Shown here one piece after another: positions 50,275-59,417 of a stretch of 64,000 bases of DNA (position 1 is its first letter; each line of letters opens with the position of its first letter). Under the pieces are notes generated by a model. The model was not told the DNA's origin and did not search any database. It saw only the letters and a program-made list of their open reading frames with translations. The stretch covers positions 1 to 64,000 of the forward strand of contig NZ_PCOZ01000017.1 of assembly GCF_002979555.1 (NCBI RefSeq), written 5' to 3'. The DNA comes from Pseudomonas sp. MYb60 (GTDB lineage: Bacteria > Pseudomonadota > Gammaproteobacteria > Pseudomonadales > Pseudomonadaceae). The translations under genes and the position numbers were made by a program.

Positions 50275-52992
50275 GTCTCGAGTGGCAAACCCTTCGGTGA
50301 ATCGGCTGTAGATCGCGCCCAGCAGGTCCCTGGCGCTCTGCCCCCGACCTTGTGTTTGCCACAGCCGCGCCAGCGAGGTGGCGCAGCGCAGCTCCCAGGC
50401 CAGCGCGCCTTGCTGGTGCGCCAAGCCGAGCGATTCGAGCAACAGCGCCTCGGCCTGGCGTTCGTCCTGCGCATGCAGGCAGGCGTGCGCCCGTACCCGC
50501 AGCAACTCAGGCGCACACCAACCGGCTTCACCATTGCGTGCCCGCGCGAACCAAGTGTCGTCGAGCTCGACGGCACCCAGCGTAATCAGAATATCCTTGG
50601 CCAGGCCCAAGCCCTCCAAACCGTTGTCTTGCGGCTCGCCCGCGTAGTGCCCGGCCCAGGTCTGAAACAGCTGTGCGCAATGTTTGTGAGCATGCTGCTG
50701 CAACAAGGCTTGCATCGAGTCGGCCGCGGGTGTGTCGCCGTTGTAGCGGGCGATCACCACGCCGGCCAGCGCCAGGGTGTAGCAGATAGAGGTGCCGTGC
50801 TGGATTTGCAGCGCCAGTTCCAGGGCCTGGCTCGCAATGCTTGAGGCCCGCTCGGGATAGCCTTGTAACCAGAGGATGCGGGCAAGTACGGTCAGCGAGG
50901 CGACGCTCTGGTCATATTGCACGCCAAAGCCTTGGGTGAACCGATTGAGGTGGCTGCTGTGGGCCATGCGCTGGATCACCTGCTCGGCGTTGCGCAAGGC
51001 CAGGGCCTGGTGGCCGGCGTAGTGCTGGGCCAGTACGCGCAGGCGCTGGGCGCTGAAGTCCGGCAGCGGCTCGGTGCGCGGGTCGAGGATATCGAACTGC
51101 ACGCTTTGCGCCAGGGCTTCGCGATAGTGTCCGGCGCAGAGGTTCACCGCCATGTGCCCGGAGACCGCCCGCAACTGGCCCGCCAGATCCTGCTGCTGTT
51201 CGGCCAGTTGCCGGGCGCTGACGAACGCGGCAATTGTCTGCGGCGCGCCGCCCTGGGCATGGTAGGACAGGCTGCCCAGGGCCAGTTGCAGCTGCATGTT
51301 CAACTGCTGGCAGTGCGTGCCTGAATGCTGCATCACCGCGAGCGCCTTGCCCACATACAACCCGTGCTCGCGCAGCAGCGACAGCTCTTGCCACAGTGGC
51401 ATCGCACTGACCGTCAGGCGCACGCCGATGGGGTGTACGCCCTGGTCGCCGAGGCCCCAGTCGAGGGCGGCGCGGATGTCTTCACGCAACGGTGCATAGC
51501 GGTCGATCCACGGCTGGGTCGCCGTGACGTCCCACTCCAGCTGCGCCTGGTTCATCAGCGCCAGGCAGCGCTCGGCGTGGCGCTCGCGGGTCGCGTCAAG
51601 CTCGTCGGCGGCGCCGAGTTTTTCCAGGGCGTAGGTGCGCGTGATATCCAGCAGGCGATAGACCATCTCGTCATCGCCGGCCTCGACGTTGAGCAATGAC
51701 TTGGCCACCAATTGGGTGATCGAGCCGAGTACTTCAGTCGGTGCAATCTGCTCCCCGGCAATCACGGCTGCCGCGCTGGCCAGGCTGAAGCCACCCCGGA
51801 ACACGGCCAGACGGCGCAGGCAAATCTGCTCGCATTCGGTGAGCAGGTCGAAGCTCCAGTCCAGGGTGGCCCGCAGGGTCTGGTGGCGGGGCAGGGCGCT
51901 GTTGCGGCCGCGGGTGAGCAGGCGGAAATTGTCCTCCATCTGCACCAGCAGGCCCGGCAGACCAAAGCGTTCGATCTGTGCCGCCACCAGCTCGATCGCC
52001 AGGGGGATACCGTCCAGGCGCTGGCAGATATCGATCGCCAGTGGTAGCTCGGCGTCGCTCAGTTCAAAGCTGTCCTGCTGGGACATGGCCCGCTCGACCA
52101 ACAATTGCAGGGCCGGATAACCCAGGGCCTGGGCACGGTTGCCGGTGGCGGGCGGGCAGGCCAGCGGTTCGAGGCGCTGCACGTATTCGCCTTCGGCACG
52201 CAGAGCCTCGCGGCTGGTGGCCAGGATGTGCAATTTGGGTGCGTGGCGCAGCAGGGTTTCACTGATCAGCGCGATGTCGTCCAGCAGGTGTTCGCAGTTG
52301 TCGATCACCAGCAGCAACTGACGCTCTTGCAGGCTGCGCGCGAAGGTCGCCAGCGGCTCGGGCTCGGCGTACTTGAGCTCCAGCAGGGCGGCGAGGTTGG
52401 GCAGAATCAACGACGGCGTGCTGAGCGGCGCGAGGTCCAGCAGGCGGATGCCGTCGCGGTAATGGCCGATCAGCAGTTCCGCCACGCGCAGGGCCACGGT
52501 GGTCTTGCCGATGCCGCCGGCACCGGTGAGGGTGATGAAGCGTTGCGCGGGCAATTGCTGCACCAGGCTGTCGATCAGGGCCTGGCGGCCGATCATCCGG
52601 GTACGCCGCAGGGGCAGGTTGTGGCCCTGGCTGTGGGGGGTACCGTCGGTAGTCAGGGTCATCGGTTCGATGCTCAAAGGTGCGACAAAACTGTAGCCGC
52701 GCTGGGCCACGGTGACGATATAACGCTGCCCGGCCTGGCCATCGCCAAGGGCCTTGCGCAACGCCGCCATGTGCACCCGCAGGTTGCCGTCCTCTACCAC
52801 GCTTTTGGGCCAGACCCGGGCGATCAGTTCCTGCTTGCTCACCACGTTGCCGGCCTGCTCCAGCAGGATCAGCAGAATGTCCACTGCGCGCCGGCCCAGA
52901 CGCAACGGGCGGCCGGCTTCGAGCACCAGGCGCTGCTGCGGATGAATCCGGTAGGGGCCGAAATGCACGGCCTGATCGCTGAGGTCACTCAT
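50221..52992 (-). CDS. Winged-helix/ATPase/TPR-like regulator (full length)
   Basis: Protein of 923 residues starting MSDLSDQAVHFGPYRIHP; the 12 residues before it in the open frame are not needed. Order: OmpR-type winged helix (about 10-105; RAVDILLILLEQAGNVVSKQELIARVWPKSVVEDGNLRVHM), then NB-ARC/AfsR-like ATPase (Walker A TGAGGIGKTTVALRVAELL near 150; ATSREALRAEGEYVQRLEPL near 255). An all-helical C-terminal half (about 470-920) with TPR-like spacing follows. Such proteins act as switch-like regulators. Its 3' end overlaps that of the shorter paralogue by 54 bases. Ligand and targets are unknown. Confidence 0.87.
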   Translation of the reverse strand: MSDLSDQAVHFGPYRIHPQQRLVLEAGRPLRLGRRAVDILLILLEQAGNVVSKQELIARVWPKSVVEDGNLRVHMAALRKALGDGQAGQRYIVTVAQRGYSFVAPLSIEPMTLTTDGTPHSQGHNLPLRRTRMIGRQALIDSLVQQLPAQRFITLTGAGGIGKTTVALRVAELLIGHYRDGIRLLDLAPLSTPSLILPNLAALLELKYAEPEPLATFARSLQERQLLLVIDNCEHLLDDIALISETLLRHAPKLHILATSREALRAEGEYVQRLEPLACPPATGNRAQALGYPALQLLVERAMSQQDSFELSDAELPLAIDICQRLDGIPLAIELVAAQIERFGLPGLLVQMEDNFRLLTRGRNSALPRHQTLRATLDWSFDLLTECEQICLRRLAVFRGGFSLASAAAVIAGEQIAPTEVLGSITQLVAKSLLNVEAGDDEMVYRLLDITRTYALEKLGAADELDATRERHAERCLALMNQAQLEWDVTATQPWIDRYAPLREDIRAALDWGLGDQGVHPIGVRLTVSAMPLWQELSLLREHGLYVGKALAVMQHSGTHCQQLNMQLQLALGSLSYHAQGGAPQTIAAFVSARQLAEQQQDLAGQLRAVSGHMAVNLCAGHYREALAQSVQFDILDPRTEPLPDFSAQRLRVLAQHYAGHQALALRNAEQVIQRMAHSSHLNRFTQGFGVQYDQSVASLTVLARILWLQGYPERASSIASQALELALQIQHGTSICYTLALAGVVIARYNGDTPAADSMQALLQQHAHKHCAQLFQTWAGHYAGEPQDNGLEGLGLAKDILITLGAVELDDTWFARARNGEAGWCAPELLRVRAHACLHAQDERQAEALLLESLGLAHQQGALAWELRCATSLARLWQTQGRGQSARDLLGAIYSRFTEGFATRDLVDARGLLDQLQDKRPA

Positions 52993-53049
52993 GGTTGCCC
53001 AGGTTTCGGGAAAAGGTCGGGCAAGCATATTCCAGGACGGTACAGACCA

Positions 53050-53448
53050 CTAGGCTGCAATCACTTGGGGTTTTTCGCGTAATTGGTGATTTCGCCAGGT
53101 CATCGGGTTGACGCCTTCGCTGCGGGTGAACATGTGGCAGAAGTGCGCCTGGTCGCAGAAACCGCATTCCAGGCTGATTTGCGTGAGGCTCAGGGCGGAA
53201 CTGGTGATCAATTCCTTAGCCCGCTCGATGCGTTGTTGGCGGATCCATTCCTGGGGCGACAGCCCGGTGCTGCATTTGAACGCCCGGGAAAAATGACTGC
53301 GCGACAGCGCACAGGCCTGCGCCAGGTCGGCGATGGCCAGGCTTTCGCCGAGGTTGGCTTGAATCAGTTGCTTGGCGATACGCTCGCGCCGGGGGCATAG
53401 GCCACCGGTAGCGGATAAACGGGGAGCATATTGCTCGAGTCGGGCCAT
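53050..53448 (-). CDS. Small AraC-family DNA-binding protein
   Basis: Protein of about 132 residues that is almost only an AraC DNA-binding domain: ERIAKQLIQANLGESLAIADLAQACALSRSHFSRAFKCSTG and SLTQISLECGFCDQAHFCHMFTR. No sensor domain is present. The ATG giving MARLEQYAPRLSATGG is preferred, but an ATG pair at 53508-53511 would add about 20 residues. The open frame continues further upstream without family sequence and overlaps the LysR gene antisense. It may be a target-site-only regulator like MarA/SoxS. Confidence 0.83.
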   Translation of the reverse strand: MARLEQYAPRLSATGGLCPRRERIAKQLIQANLGESLAIADLAQACALSRSHFSRAFKCSTGLSPQEWIRQQRIERAKELITSSALSLTQISLECGFCDQAHFCHMFTRSEGVNPMTWRNHQLREKPQVIAA

Positions 53449-53652
53449 GACAAATATCCGCAGTCGATGGGAGCGTTCCCGGTGGATGGATGCAGTGTAG
53501 ACGGCCATCATTTTGTTGCCGGACCGCCCGGCTGACGAGTTAATCGTTGTTAATTTCGCCAGGTGCAGTCGTCGAAAAGACAGCACAGGTGTGCAATCTC
53601 TGCGGCCTTTCCCATGCTTATCTGTGAGCTTGCCAACCGTTTGGATATCGCT

Positions 53653-54561
53653 ATGAACCGCAACGACCTGCGTCGCGTCGACATGAACCTGTTGGTGATT
53701 TTCGAAGCGCTGATGTTCGAGAAGAACCTGACCCGGGTCGCCGAAAAACTCTTCATGGGTCAACCGGCGGTGAGTGCGGCATTGGGACGTCTGCGCGATC
53801 TGTTCGACGACCCGTTGCTGTTGCGCAACGGGCGGGGCATGGAGCCCACGCCACGTGCCGTGGCGATACTCAAGGAGTTGCAACCGGCCATGGACATCAT
53901 TTCAGGCGCGGTCAGCCGCGCAAAGGATTTCGACCCCTCCACCAGCTGTGCGGTGTTCCGCATCGGCCTGTCCGACGATGCCGAGTTCGGCCTGTTTCCG
54001 CCGTTGCTCAGCCAATTGCGCGAAGAGGCACCGGGGATCGTGGTGGTGGTGCGTCGCGCCAATTACCTGTTGATGTCGTCCTTGCTGGCCAGCGGCGAGA
54101 TCACCGTAGGGGTGAGCTACACCACCGAACTGCCGGCGAATGCCAAGCGCAAGAAGCTGCGCGATATTCCCTGCAAGGTGCTGCGCGGGGACGACGGCGA
54201 TGCGCCGTTGACCCTGGACGACTACTGCGAGCGGCCGCATGCGATGGTGTCGTTCTCGGGCGACTTGAGCGGCAATATCGACCTCGACCTGGCCCGCATC
54301 GGCCGCGCGCGCCGCGTGGTGCTGGCGGTGCCGCAATTCAGCGGGTTGCGGGCATTGCTGGCGGGTACGCAGATCATTGCGACGGTACCGGATTACGCCG
54401 CCTGCGCGTTGACGGAGGGTACGTCGATACGTGCCGAAGACCCGCCCTTTGCGATCGATGCGGCGGAGCTGTCGATGGTGTGGAGCGGGGTGCATGACAA
54501 CGACCCGGCGGAGCGCTGGTTGCGCGGGCGGATTGCCGAGCATATGTCGCGAGTGCTCTGA
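53653..54561 (+). CDS. LysR-family regulator (NodD/LeuO-like subgroup)
   Basis: Regulator of 302 residues from the ATG giving MNRNDLRRVDMNLLVIFEAL. This opening with DMNLL is typical of the NodD/NahR/LeuO branch. The helix-turn-helix is NLTRVAEKLFMGQPAVSAALGRLRDLFDDPLL. The effector domain carries FRIGLSDDAEFGLFPPLL. It is divergent from the small AraC gene and 105 bases upstream of the AhpD-like gene, which it may control. Confidence 0.9.
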   Translation: MNRNDLRRVDMNLLVIFEALMFEKNLTRVAEKLFMGQPAVSAALGRLRDLFDDPLLLRNGRGMEPTPRAVAILKELQPAMDIISGAVSRAKDFDPSTSCAVFRIGLSDDAEFGLFPPLLSQLREEAPGIVVVVRRANYLLMSSLLASGEITVGVSYTTELPANAKRKKLRDIPCKVLRGDDGDAPLTLDDYCERPHAMVSFSGDLSGNIDLDLARIGRARRVVLAVPQFSGLRALLAGTQIIATVPDYAACALTEGTSIRAEDPPFAIDAAELSMVWSGVHDNDPAERWLRGRIAEHMSRVL

Positions 54562-54666
54562 AGGGTGGGGGGATTGGTCACCTGATCTTCCCCTGAATTG
54601 GCTATTTCTACAGAACCGCTCGGTGACTACTCTAGCCACCAATTCCTACCGTTCTGGAGCATTACC

Positions 54667-55104
54667 ATGCAAACCCGTACCGATTTCTACACCGCCTCCC
54701 CAGACGCCATGAAAGCCATGCTCGCCCTTGAAGCCGCCGTCGGCAAACTGTCAATCGAGCTGCCATTGCTGGAGCTGGTGCGCTTGCGCGTCTCGCAGAT
54801 CAACGGCTGTGCTTTCTGCCTGGACATGCACACCGCCGATGCCCGCAAGGGTGGCGAAACCGAGCGCCGTCTGTACACCGTGTCGGCCTGGCGTGAAACG
54901 CCGTTCTTCACCCCGCGTGAGCGTGCCGCGCTGGCCTGGGCTGAGAGCCTGACCCTGATCAGCCAGACCCACGCACCGGATGAGGATTTCAACGCCTTGG
55001 CCGCCGAGTTCAGCGCTCAGGAACAGATCGACCTGAGCGTGGCCATTGCCACCATCAACAGCTGGAACCGCCTGGCGGTGGGCTTTCGCAAGATGCCGAA
55101 ATAA
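54667..55104 (+). CDS. Carboxymuconolactone decarboxylase/AhpD-family protein
   Basis: Alkylhydroperoxidase-like protein of 145 residues with the active CxxC motif in QINGCAFCLDMHTADARKGGE near residues 56-76 and the conserved His a few residues on. It would reduce peroxides with a dithiol partner. The start is the ATG giving MQTRTDFYTASPDAM; the longer frame upstream is leader. It lies downstream of a LysR gene and convergent with the siderophore receptor. Confidence 0.9.
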   Translation: MQTRTDFYTASPDAMKAMLALEAAVGKLSIELPLLELVRLRVSQINGCAFCLDMHTADARKGGETERRLYTVSAWRETPFFTPRERAALAWAESLTLISQTHAPDEDFNALAAEFSAQEQIDLSVAIATINSWNRLAVGFRKMPK

Positions 55105-55124
55105 CCCCTGTGTCTATAGGCACG

Positions 55125-57275
55125 TCAGAAGTTGACGGAGGCGCTTAAGCGCGCCGTCAACGGCGCGCCCTGGAACAAATAGTCATCGCCCATGTATTCG
55201 CCCACGTCGCGCCAGTAGCGCTGGTCGAACAGGTTGTCGACGCTGAGGCGAAACACCGTTTCGTAGCCGTCCACCTTCGTGGTGTAGCGGCTGCCCACAT
55301 TCACCACCGCGTAATCGCCCACCTCCACGGTGCCGGTACGGTTGGCGTACTTCTTGGCGCTGTACTGCACGCCGCCCAGCACCGCCAGGCCGTTCACCCA
55401 CGGCAACGCATAGTCGGCGTATACACTGGCGCGCAGCGTGGGCACGTTGATCGCCTGGTGGCCTTCATACTCCGCCGTACCGCTGCCCGTCACCCGTGCG
55501 CGGATCGCCGCAACGCTGGTGGCGATCTGCAAACGTTCGGTGGCCCAGCCATTGGCCGACAGTTCCACCCCGGTGTTCTTCTGCTCACCCTGCTGCACGT
55601 AGTTGAACTGGCCCGTGCCATCCGGCTTGGCGTACTGGTACGCCTGGCGGGTCTGGAACACGGCGGCGGCAAAGCTGATGCGGCGCCAGTCGTACTTCAC
55701 CCCGGCTTCGATTTGCCGTGAGGTGGTCGGCTCCAGGGTTTCGCCGTCGTTGTTGGCGGTCCATGGCGCTTCGCCTCCCAGGGACAGGCCTTTGCTGTAG
55801 CTGGTGTACAACGACACATTGTCCACCGGCTTGTAGATCAATGCTGCATTGGGCAGGAATTGATATTTCTGGGTGTGGCGTTGCTGATTGCCGTCTTGAT
55901 CGAAGGCTTTTTCATCCAGGCGCACTTCGCGGCCGCCGAGGACGGCTTGCCACTGCTCGTTGAAGCGGATGCGGTCGGTGACGAACAAGCCGTACTGGCG
56001 GCTGTCGAGGCGCCGGTGCTTGTCGTTCAACGGCACGTCGGTGGGGGTGAAGGTTGGGGCGTCGACGTTGATGTTGGAACTGCCGATGTATTCGTTCACC
56101 GACTTGCGCTTGTCGACCACCCGGCGGAAGGCGCTGGTGCCGAAAGTCAGCTCATGGCCCACGCCGGCGGTGTCGAACAGCCCGGTCATGGCGGCTTGCA
56201 GTTCGTCATCGCGGCGCGTGTCGTCGGGGCTGCGGTAGTCGTAGACGTCATAGTCACCGGTGGGGCCGAAGCTGGCGGTGCCGCAATCGGTGACGTAGAA
56301 GCAGCCGTAGGCGAAGGCACTGTAGTCGTCGATCACCACCTTGCTGCGCGCCGCGCTGACGTTGCCTTTCCACTGGTCGCTGAAGCGATACTCGAACATG
56401 CCGTTGAGGTTCAGCGAATCAATGCCGACCTGCTTCGAACCACTCTGGTGGCCCAGCAGTTTTTTCGGCGAGGCATCGTGGGGCACTTCGGTACCACCGA
56501 GCAATTGGTAGCCGGGTACCGAGCGCTGCTGTTTATTCTGGTATTCAGCGTCCAGTTGCAGCACGGCGTCGGGGCTGATGTTCCAGTCGAAGGCCAGGGA
56601 CAGGAAATCGCGTTGGCCGTTGGCGTGCTCGACGTAGGCATTCAAATCTTCATGGGCGACGTTGGCACGCAGCCCGAATTGCTGTTCGCTGCCAAACCAG
56701 CCGCCGACGTCGGTGGCGATGTAGCCGCTGCCGCAGTCGTCTGTGGAAACGGTCACCGAGCGCACATCTTCCGGGCGCTTGGTCACGTAGTTGATCACGC
56801 CGCTGGGCTCGGAAATGCCGCTTTGCAGACCGGCCAGGCCCTTGAGCAATTCCACCTGCTGCTTGTTCTCCAGCGCCACGTTCTGCTCGCCGGTGATGGT
56901 GCGCCCGTTGATCTTGTAGCTGCTCGCTGCATTCAGCGAGAAGCCGCGCACCACAAAGTTCTCGTAGTAGCCGATGGGCGCATAGCTGTCGCCCACCGAG
57001 GCGTCGTTGCGCAGGACTTCACTGAGCAGACGCGCTTGCTGGTCCTTGATCAGTGCGGCGTTAAGTACCGTGATCGAGGCCGGAGTGTCCAGCAACGCGG
57101 CCTCGCCCAAGCCCCCCACCGAGGCGGTGTCGCTGCGATAGCCGGACTCGTCCTGGCCCTGGATCTTCACCTCGGGCAGTTCCAGTTCAGCGGCAAAACT
57201 GCTGCCGATACCGCCGCTGAGCAGCAAGCCGAGGGCGAAACGTGAGGTGACGACGGGACGAAAACGCAAAACCAT
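55125..57275 (-). CDS. TonB-dependent siderophore receptor
   Basis: Outer-membrane receptor of 716 residues with signal peptide ending ...GSSFAAE and no STN domain, so it imports without direct sigma signalling. The plug has LDTPASITVLNAALIKDQQA near residue 62, FVVRGFSLNAASSYKINGRT near 107 and VELLKGLAGLQSGISEPSG near 143. The barrel ends LTARLSASVNF. It is of the FhuA/FoxA/ferrichrome-type siderophore receptor class. Start chosen at the ATG giving MVLRFRPVVTSRF. Upstream are a Fur-box-like palindrome and a near match to a PvdS box. The siderophore is not known. Confidence 0.88.
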   Translation of the reverse strand: MVLRFRPVVTSRFALGLLLSGGIGSSFAAELELPEVKIQGQDESGYRSDTASVGGLGEAALLDTPASITVLNAALIKDQQARLLSEVLRNDASVGDSYAPIGYYENFVVRGFSLNAASSYKINGRTITGEQNVALENKQQVELLKGLAGLQSGISEPSGVINYVTKRPEDVRSVTVSTDDCGSGYIATDVGGWFGSEQQFGLRANVAHEDLNAYVEHANGQRDFLSLAFDWNISPDAVLQLDAEYQNKQQRSVPGYQLLGGTEVPHDASPKKLLGHQSGSKQVGIDSLNLNGMFEYRFSDQWKGNVSAARSKVVIDDYSAFAYGCFYVTDCGTASFGPTGDYDVYDYRSPDDTRRDDELQAAMTGLFDTAGVGHELTFGTSAFRRVVDKRKSVNEYIGSSNINVDAPTFTPTDVPLNDKHRRLDSRQYGLFVTDRIRFNEQWQAVLGGREVRLDEKAFDQDGNQQRHTQKYQFLPNAALIYKPVDNVSLYTSYSKGLSLGGEAPWTANNDGETLEPTTSRQIEAGVKYDWRRISFAAAVFQTRQAYQYAKPDGTGQFNYVQQGEQKNTGVELSANGWATERLQIATSVAAIRARVTGSGTAEYEGHQAINVPTLRASVYADYALPWVNGLAVLGGVQYSAKKYANRTGTVEVGDYAVVNVGSRYTTKVDGYETVFRLSVDNLFDQRYWRDVGEYMGDDYLFQGAPLTARLSASVNF

Positions 57276-57345
57276 GGGGGCAGGCCTTAAAGCGCAGGGC
57301 GGGGGGCGCATAAGCTAGGCATAAGTGCGCACTTTTACAAGTTTG

Positions 57346-57360
57346 CGAGAATGATTCGCG
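57346..57360 (-). promoter_or_regulatory. Possible Fur box before the siderophore receptor
   Basis: CGAGAATGATTCGCG is nearly self-complementary and contains the AATGATT core of Fur sites. It lies about 70 bases before the receptor ATG, where iron repression would act. Confidence 0.45.
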
Positions 57361-57372
57361 GCTTGGGACGGT

Positions 57373-57397
57373 ACGTCTCAGCCTGCACGCCGATTTA
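57373..57397 (-). promoter_or_regulatory. Near match to a PvdS box (TAAAT-N17-CGT)
   Basis: On the minus strand TAAAT is followed by CGT after 17 bases, one more than the exact 16-base boxes seen in the pvd region. It ends about 98 bases before the siderophore receptor ATG. Spacing and distance make it uncertain. Confidence 0.3.
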
Positions 57398-57435
57398 ATC
57401 ACGCCTCGACAGCAATACTGATGTGACTGATGCAC

Positions 57436-57466
57436 CGCTATCGGGGGGCAAGCCCCCGCCCACATT
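57436..57466. repeat. Single REP element
   Basis: CCGCTATCGGGGGGCAAGCCCCCGCCCACATT, a half-REPIN, lies in the 274-base divergent gap between the siderophore receptor and the SRPBCC gene. Confidence 0.75.
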
Positions 57467-57549
57467 GGTACCGGTTGCAGGAATGATGCATTGATGTGCA
57501 ATGCGTGGCAGGCTGGGCGAAGTTTGTTTACGACATCTGGAGAGTTAAC

Positions 57550-57960
57550 GTGCCTACAGCATCCGCAGTAATCGAAATCCCGGTATCCGCTGACAAGGTC
57601 TGGGCATTGGTCGGCGGCTTCAACGACTTGCCCAAATGGCTGCCGCTGATCGTCAAGAGCGAGCCCGGCGAAGGCGGCCGCGTGCGCCATCTGGCAACGG
57701 CCGACGGTGGGGTGGTGGTGGAGCGCTTGCAGACCTTTGATAACGTGGCGCGCACCTACAGCTACACCATTGAAGAATCGCCGTTTCCGGTGAGTGCCTA
57801 CTTGGCGACGCTGCAGGTAGAAGCGCTGACCGACTCGTCGGCCAAAGTCACCTGGTCCGGGGTGTTCACGCCGGCGGCGGGGGTGACGGATGAGGCGGTG
57901 GAAGCGTTGTTTTCGGGTGTCTACAGCGGTGGTGTTGCCGCGCTGCGGGCCAACTTCTAA
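57550..57960 (+). CDS. SRPBCC-family (polyketide cyclase/MxaD-like) protein
   Basis: Protein of 136 residues with the START-like fold pattern: IEIPVSADKVWALVGGFNDLPKWLP at the N-terminus, GGRVRHLATADGGVVVERLQTFD in the middle and VTWSGVFTPA near the end. The start is GTG (VPTASAVIEIP), preceded at 7 bases by GGAGAG. This is better than the ATG 18 codons earlier, which lacks a ribosome site. Members bind hydrophobic ligands; the role is unknown. Confidence 0.83.
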   Translation: MPTASAVIEIPVSADKVWALVGGFNDLPKWLPLIVKSEPGEGGRVRHLATADGGVVVERLQTFDNVARTYSYTIEESPFPVSAYLATLQVEALTDSSAKVTWSGVFTPAAGVTDEAVEALFSGVYSGGVAALRANF

Positions 57961-57969
57961 CCCGGTTTG

Positions 57970-57999
57970 ATGTGGGAAGGGGCTTGTCCCCTCCCACAT
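57970..57999. repeat. REP hairpin between convergent SRPBCC and sensor-kinase genes
   Basis: ATGTGGGAAGGGG-CTTGT-CCCCTCCCACAT forms a tight stem just after the SRPBCC stop and before the stop of the kinase gene; a likely 3'-end element for both. Confidence 0.8.
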
Positions 58000-58022
58000 G
58001 GTGATCCCGTTGGCTTCAGGGA

Positions 58023-59417
58023 TCAGGCTTCGGGCATCAGTTGCTGGCGGCATTCCAGCACCAGCCGCGCGCCGCCGCTGGCGCTGCTGCCCACGTCCAG
58101 CTTGAAACCGTGCAGGTTGATGATCGCTGCCACAATCGACAGGCCCAGCCCAAATCCGCCTTGCTGGTCGCTTTCATCCACACGATAGAAACGCTGGAAC
58201 ACCGCGGCCCGTTCGGCCACCGGTATGCCCGGTCCCGAATCGTGGACTTCGATGCGCGTACTGCCGGCGTCGTTCACCGCGCGCAAAACCACTTCGCCGC
58301 CCGGCGGGGAGAACTTGATCGAGTTGCTCAGCAGGTTGGCCAGGGCTTCGAACAACAGCGCGCGATCGCCGGTGATCCACGGCAAGGATTCCGGGGTGTC
58401 GAGCACCAGCTGCAACTCGCCTTCCTCGGCCAGCGGCAGGTAGAAGTCATGCAGTTCGCGCAGCAGCGGCAGCGGGTCCATCACCAAAAAGCCGGAACGG
58501 CGCTGGTGGTCTTCCAGTTCCGAAATGCGCAGCAGCCCGCGAAAGCGCGCCATCAGGGTGTCGGTTTCGGCAATCGCATCGTCCAGTTGCACCGCGTGGG
58601 CCGAGTCTTCCTCGGCTTGCTGCTTGATACGGTAGAGCTGCGCCCGCAGGCGGGTCAATGGGGTGCGCAGGTCGTGGGCGATGTTGTCGCACACGCCCTT
58701 GACCTCATTCATCAGCTTCTCGATACGGTCGAGCATGGCGTTGACGATGGCCGCCAGCATGTCCAACTCATCCCGCCGATTCGACAGCGGCAGACGGTGG
58801 GTCAGGTCGCCGGCGACGATGGCTTCGGCACTGGCCTGGATGCCGCGAATCCGCCGCAGGGGGCGACGGCGCAACAGGTGCCAGCCGGCCGCGCCGGGGA
58901 TGATGGTCAGGGACAGCGCCCACAACAGCGCATGCCAGATGATCCGTGTCACCCCGAACAACGAGCCGTTGGCACGCACGAGTACCAGCCAGCGGCCGTC
59001 TTCGGTGTGCGTAGCCACGGCGTCGCAGCTGTCCTTGGGCAACTTGGGGTCGTCGGAGTCGACGCAGTTGGCCAGTGCGTGGATCTTGCCGTCTAGCGGC
59101 AAGTCCGGCGGGATCGCGGTGATCGGGCCACTGAGCGGCCGGTACTGCGCATCGAACAGGCCGTAGGCGTCCACACCCTTCATGTCGAAGGTCATGCTGG
59201 TGCTCAATGCATCCACCAGCGCTTCGCCCTTGAAACGTTGGAACAGGTGCTGGCGTTGCATCAGGGAGTGGCGCGACAGATCGCTCAAGTACCCGGACAC
59301 CTCGTAATACAGCACCCCCATCAAGATGCAGCTCCAGGCCACGAACAACGAGCTGTAGAGCGCCAGCAAGCGGCTGCTGGAAGAGCGCCAGCCCTTAGAG
59401 GGGTTCAGCAATGACAT
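58023..59417 (-). CDS. Two-component sensor histidine kinase
   Basis: Membrane kinase of 464 residues. Two membrane helices (about 17-40 and 165-185) flank a periplasmic domain that holds two cysteines. A HAMP domain follows (about 185-240). The H-box is IAHDLRTPLTRLRAQ near residue 250. The ATPase has LANLLSNSIKFSPPGG, SGPGIP and GGFGLGLSIV. Its start overlaps the response-regulator stop by 23 bases, so both come from one transcript. The signal is unknown; the layout is like the PhoQ/QseC/CopS type. Confidence 0.92.
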   Translation of the reverse strand: MSLLNPSKGWRSSSSRLLALYSSLFVAWSCILMGVLYYEVSGYLSDLSRHSLMQRQHLFQRFKGEALVDALSTSMTFDMKGVDAYGLFDAQYRPLSGPITAIPPDLPLDGKIHALANCVDSDDPKLPKDSCDAVATHTEDGRWLVLVRANGSLFGVTRIIWHALLWALSLTIIPGAAGWHLLRRRPLRRIRGIQASAEAIVAGDLTHRLPLSNRRDELDMLAAIVNAMLDRIEKLMNEVKGVCDNIAHDLRTPLTRLRAQLYRIKQQAEEDSAHAVQLDDAIAETDTLMARFRGLLRISELEDHQRRSGFLVMDPLPLLRELHDFYLPLAEEGELQLVLDTPESLPWITGDRALLFEALANLLSNSIKFSPPGGEVVLRAVNDAGSTRIEVHDSGPGIPVAERAAVFQRFYRVDESDQQGGFGLGLSIVAAIINLHGFKLDVGSSASGGARLVLECRQQLMPEA

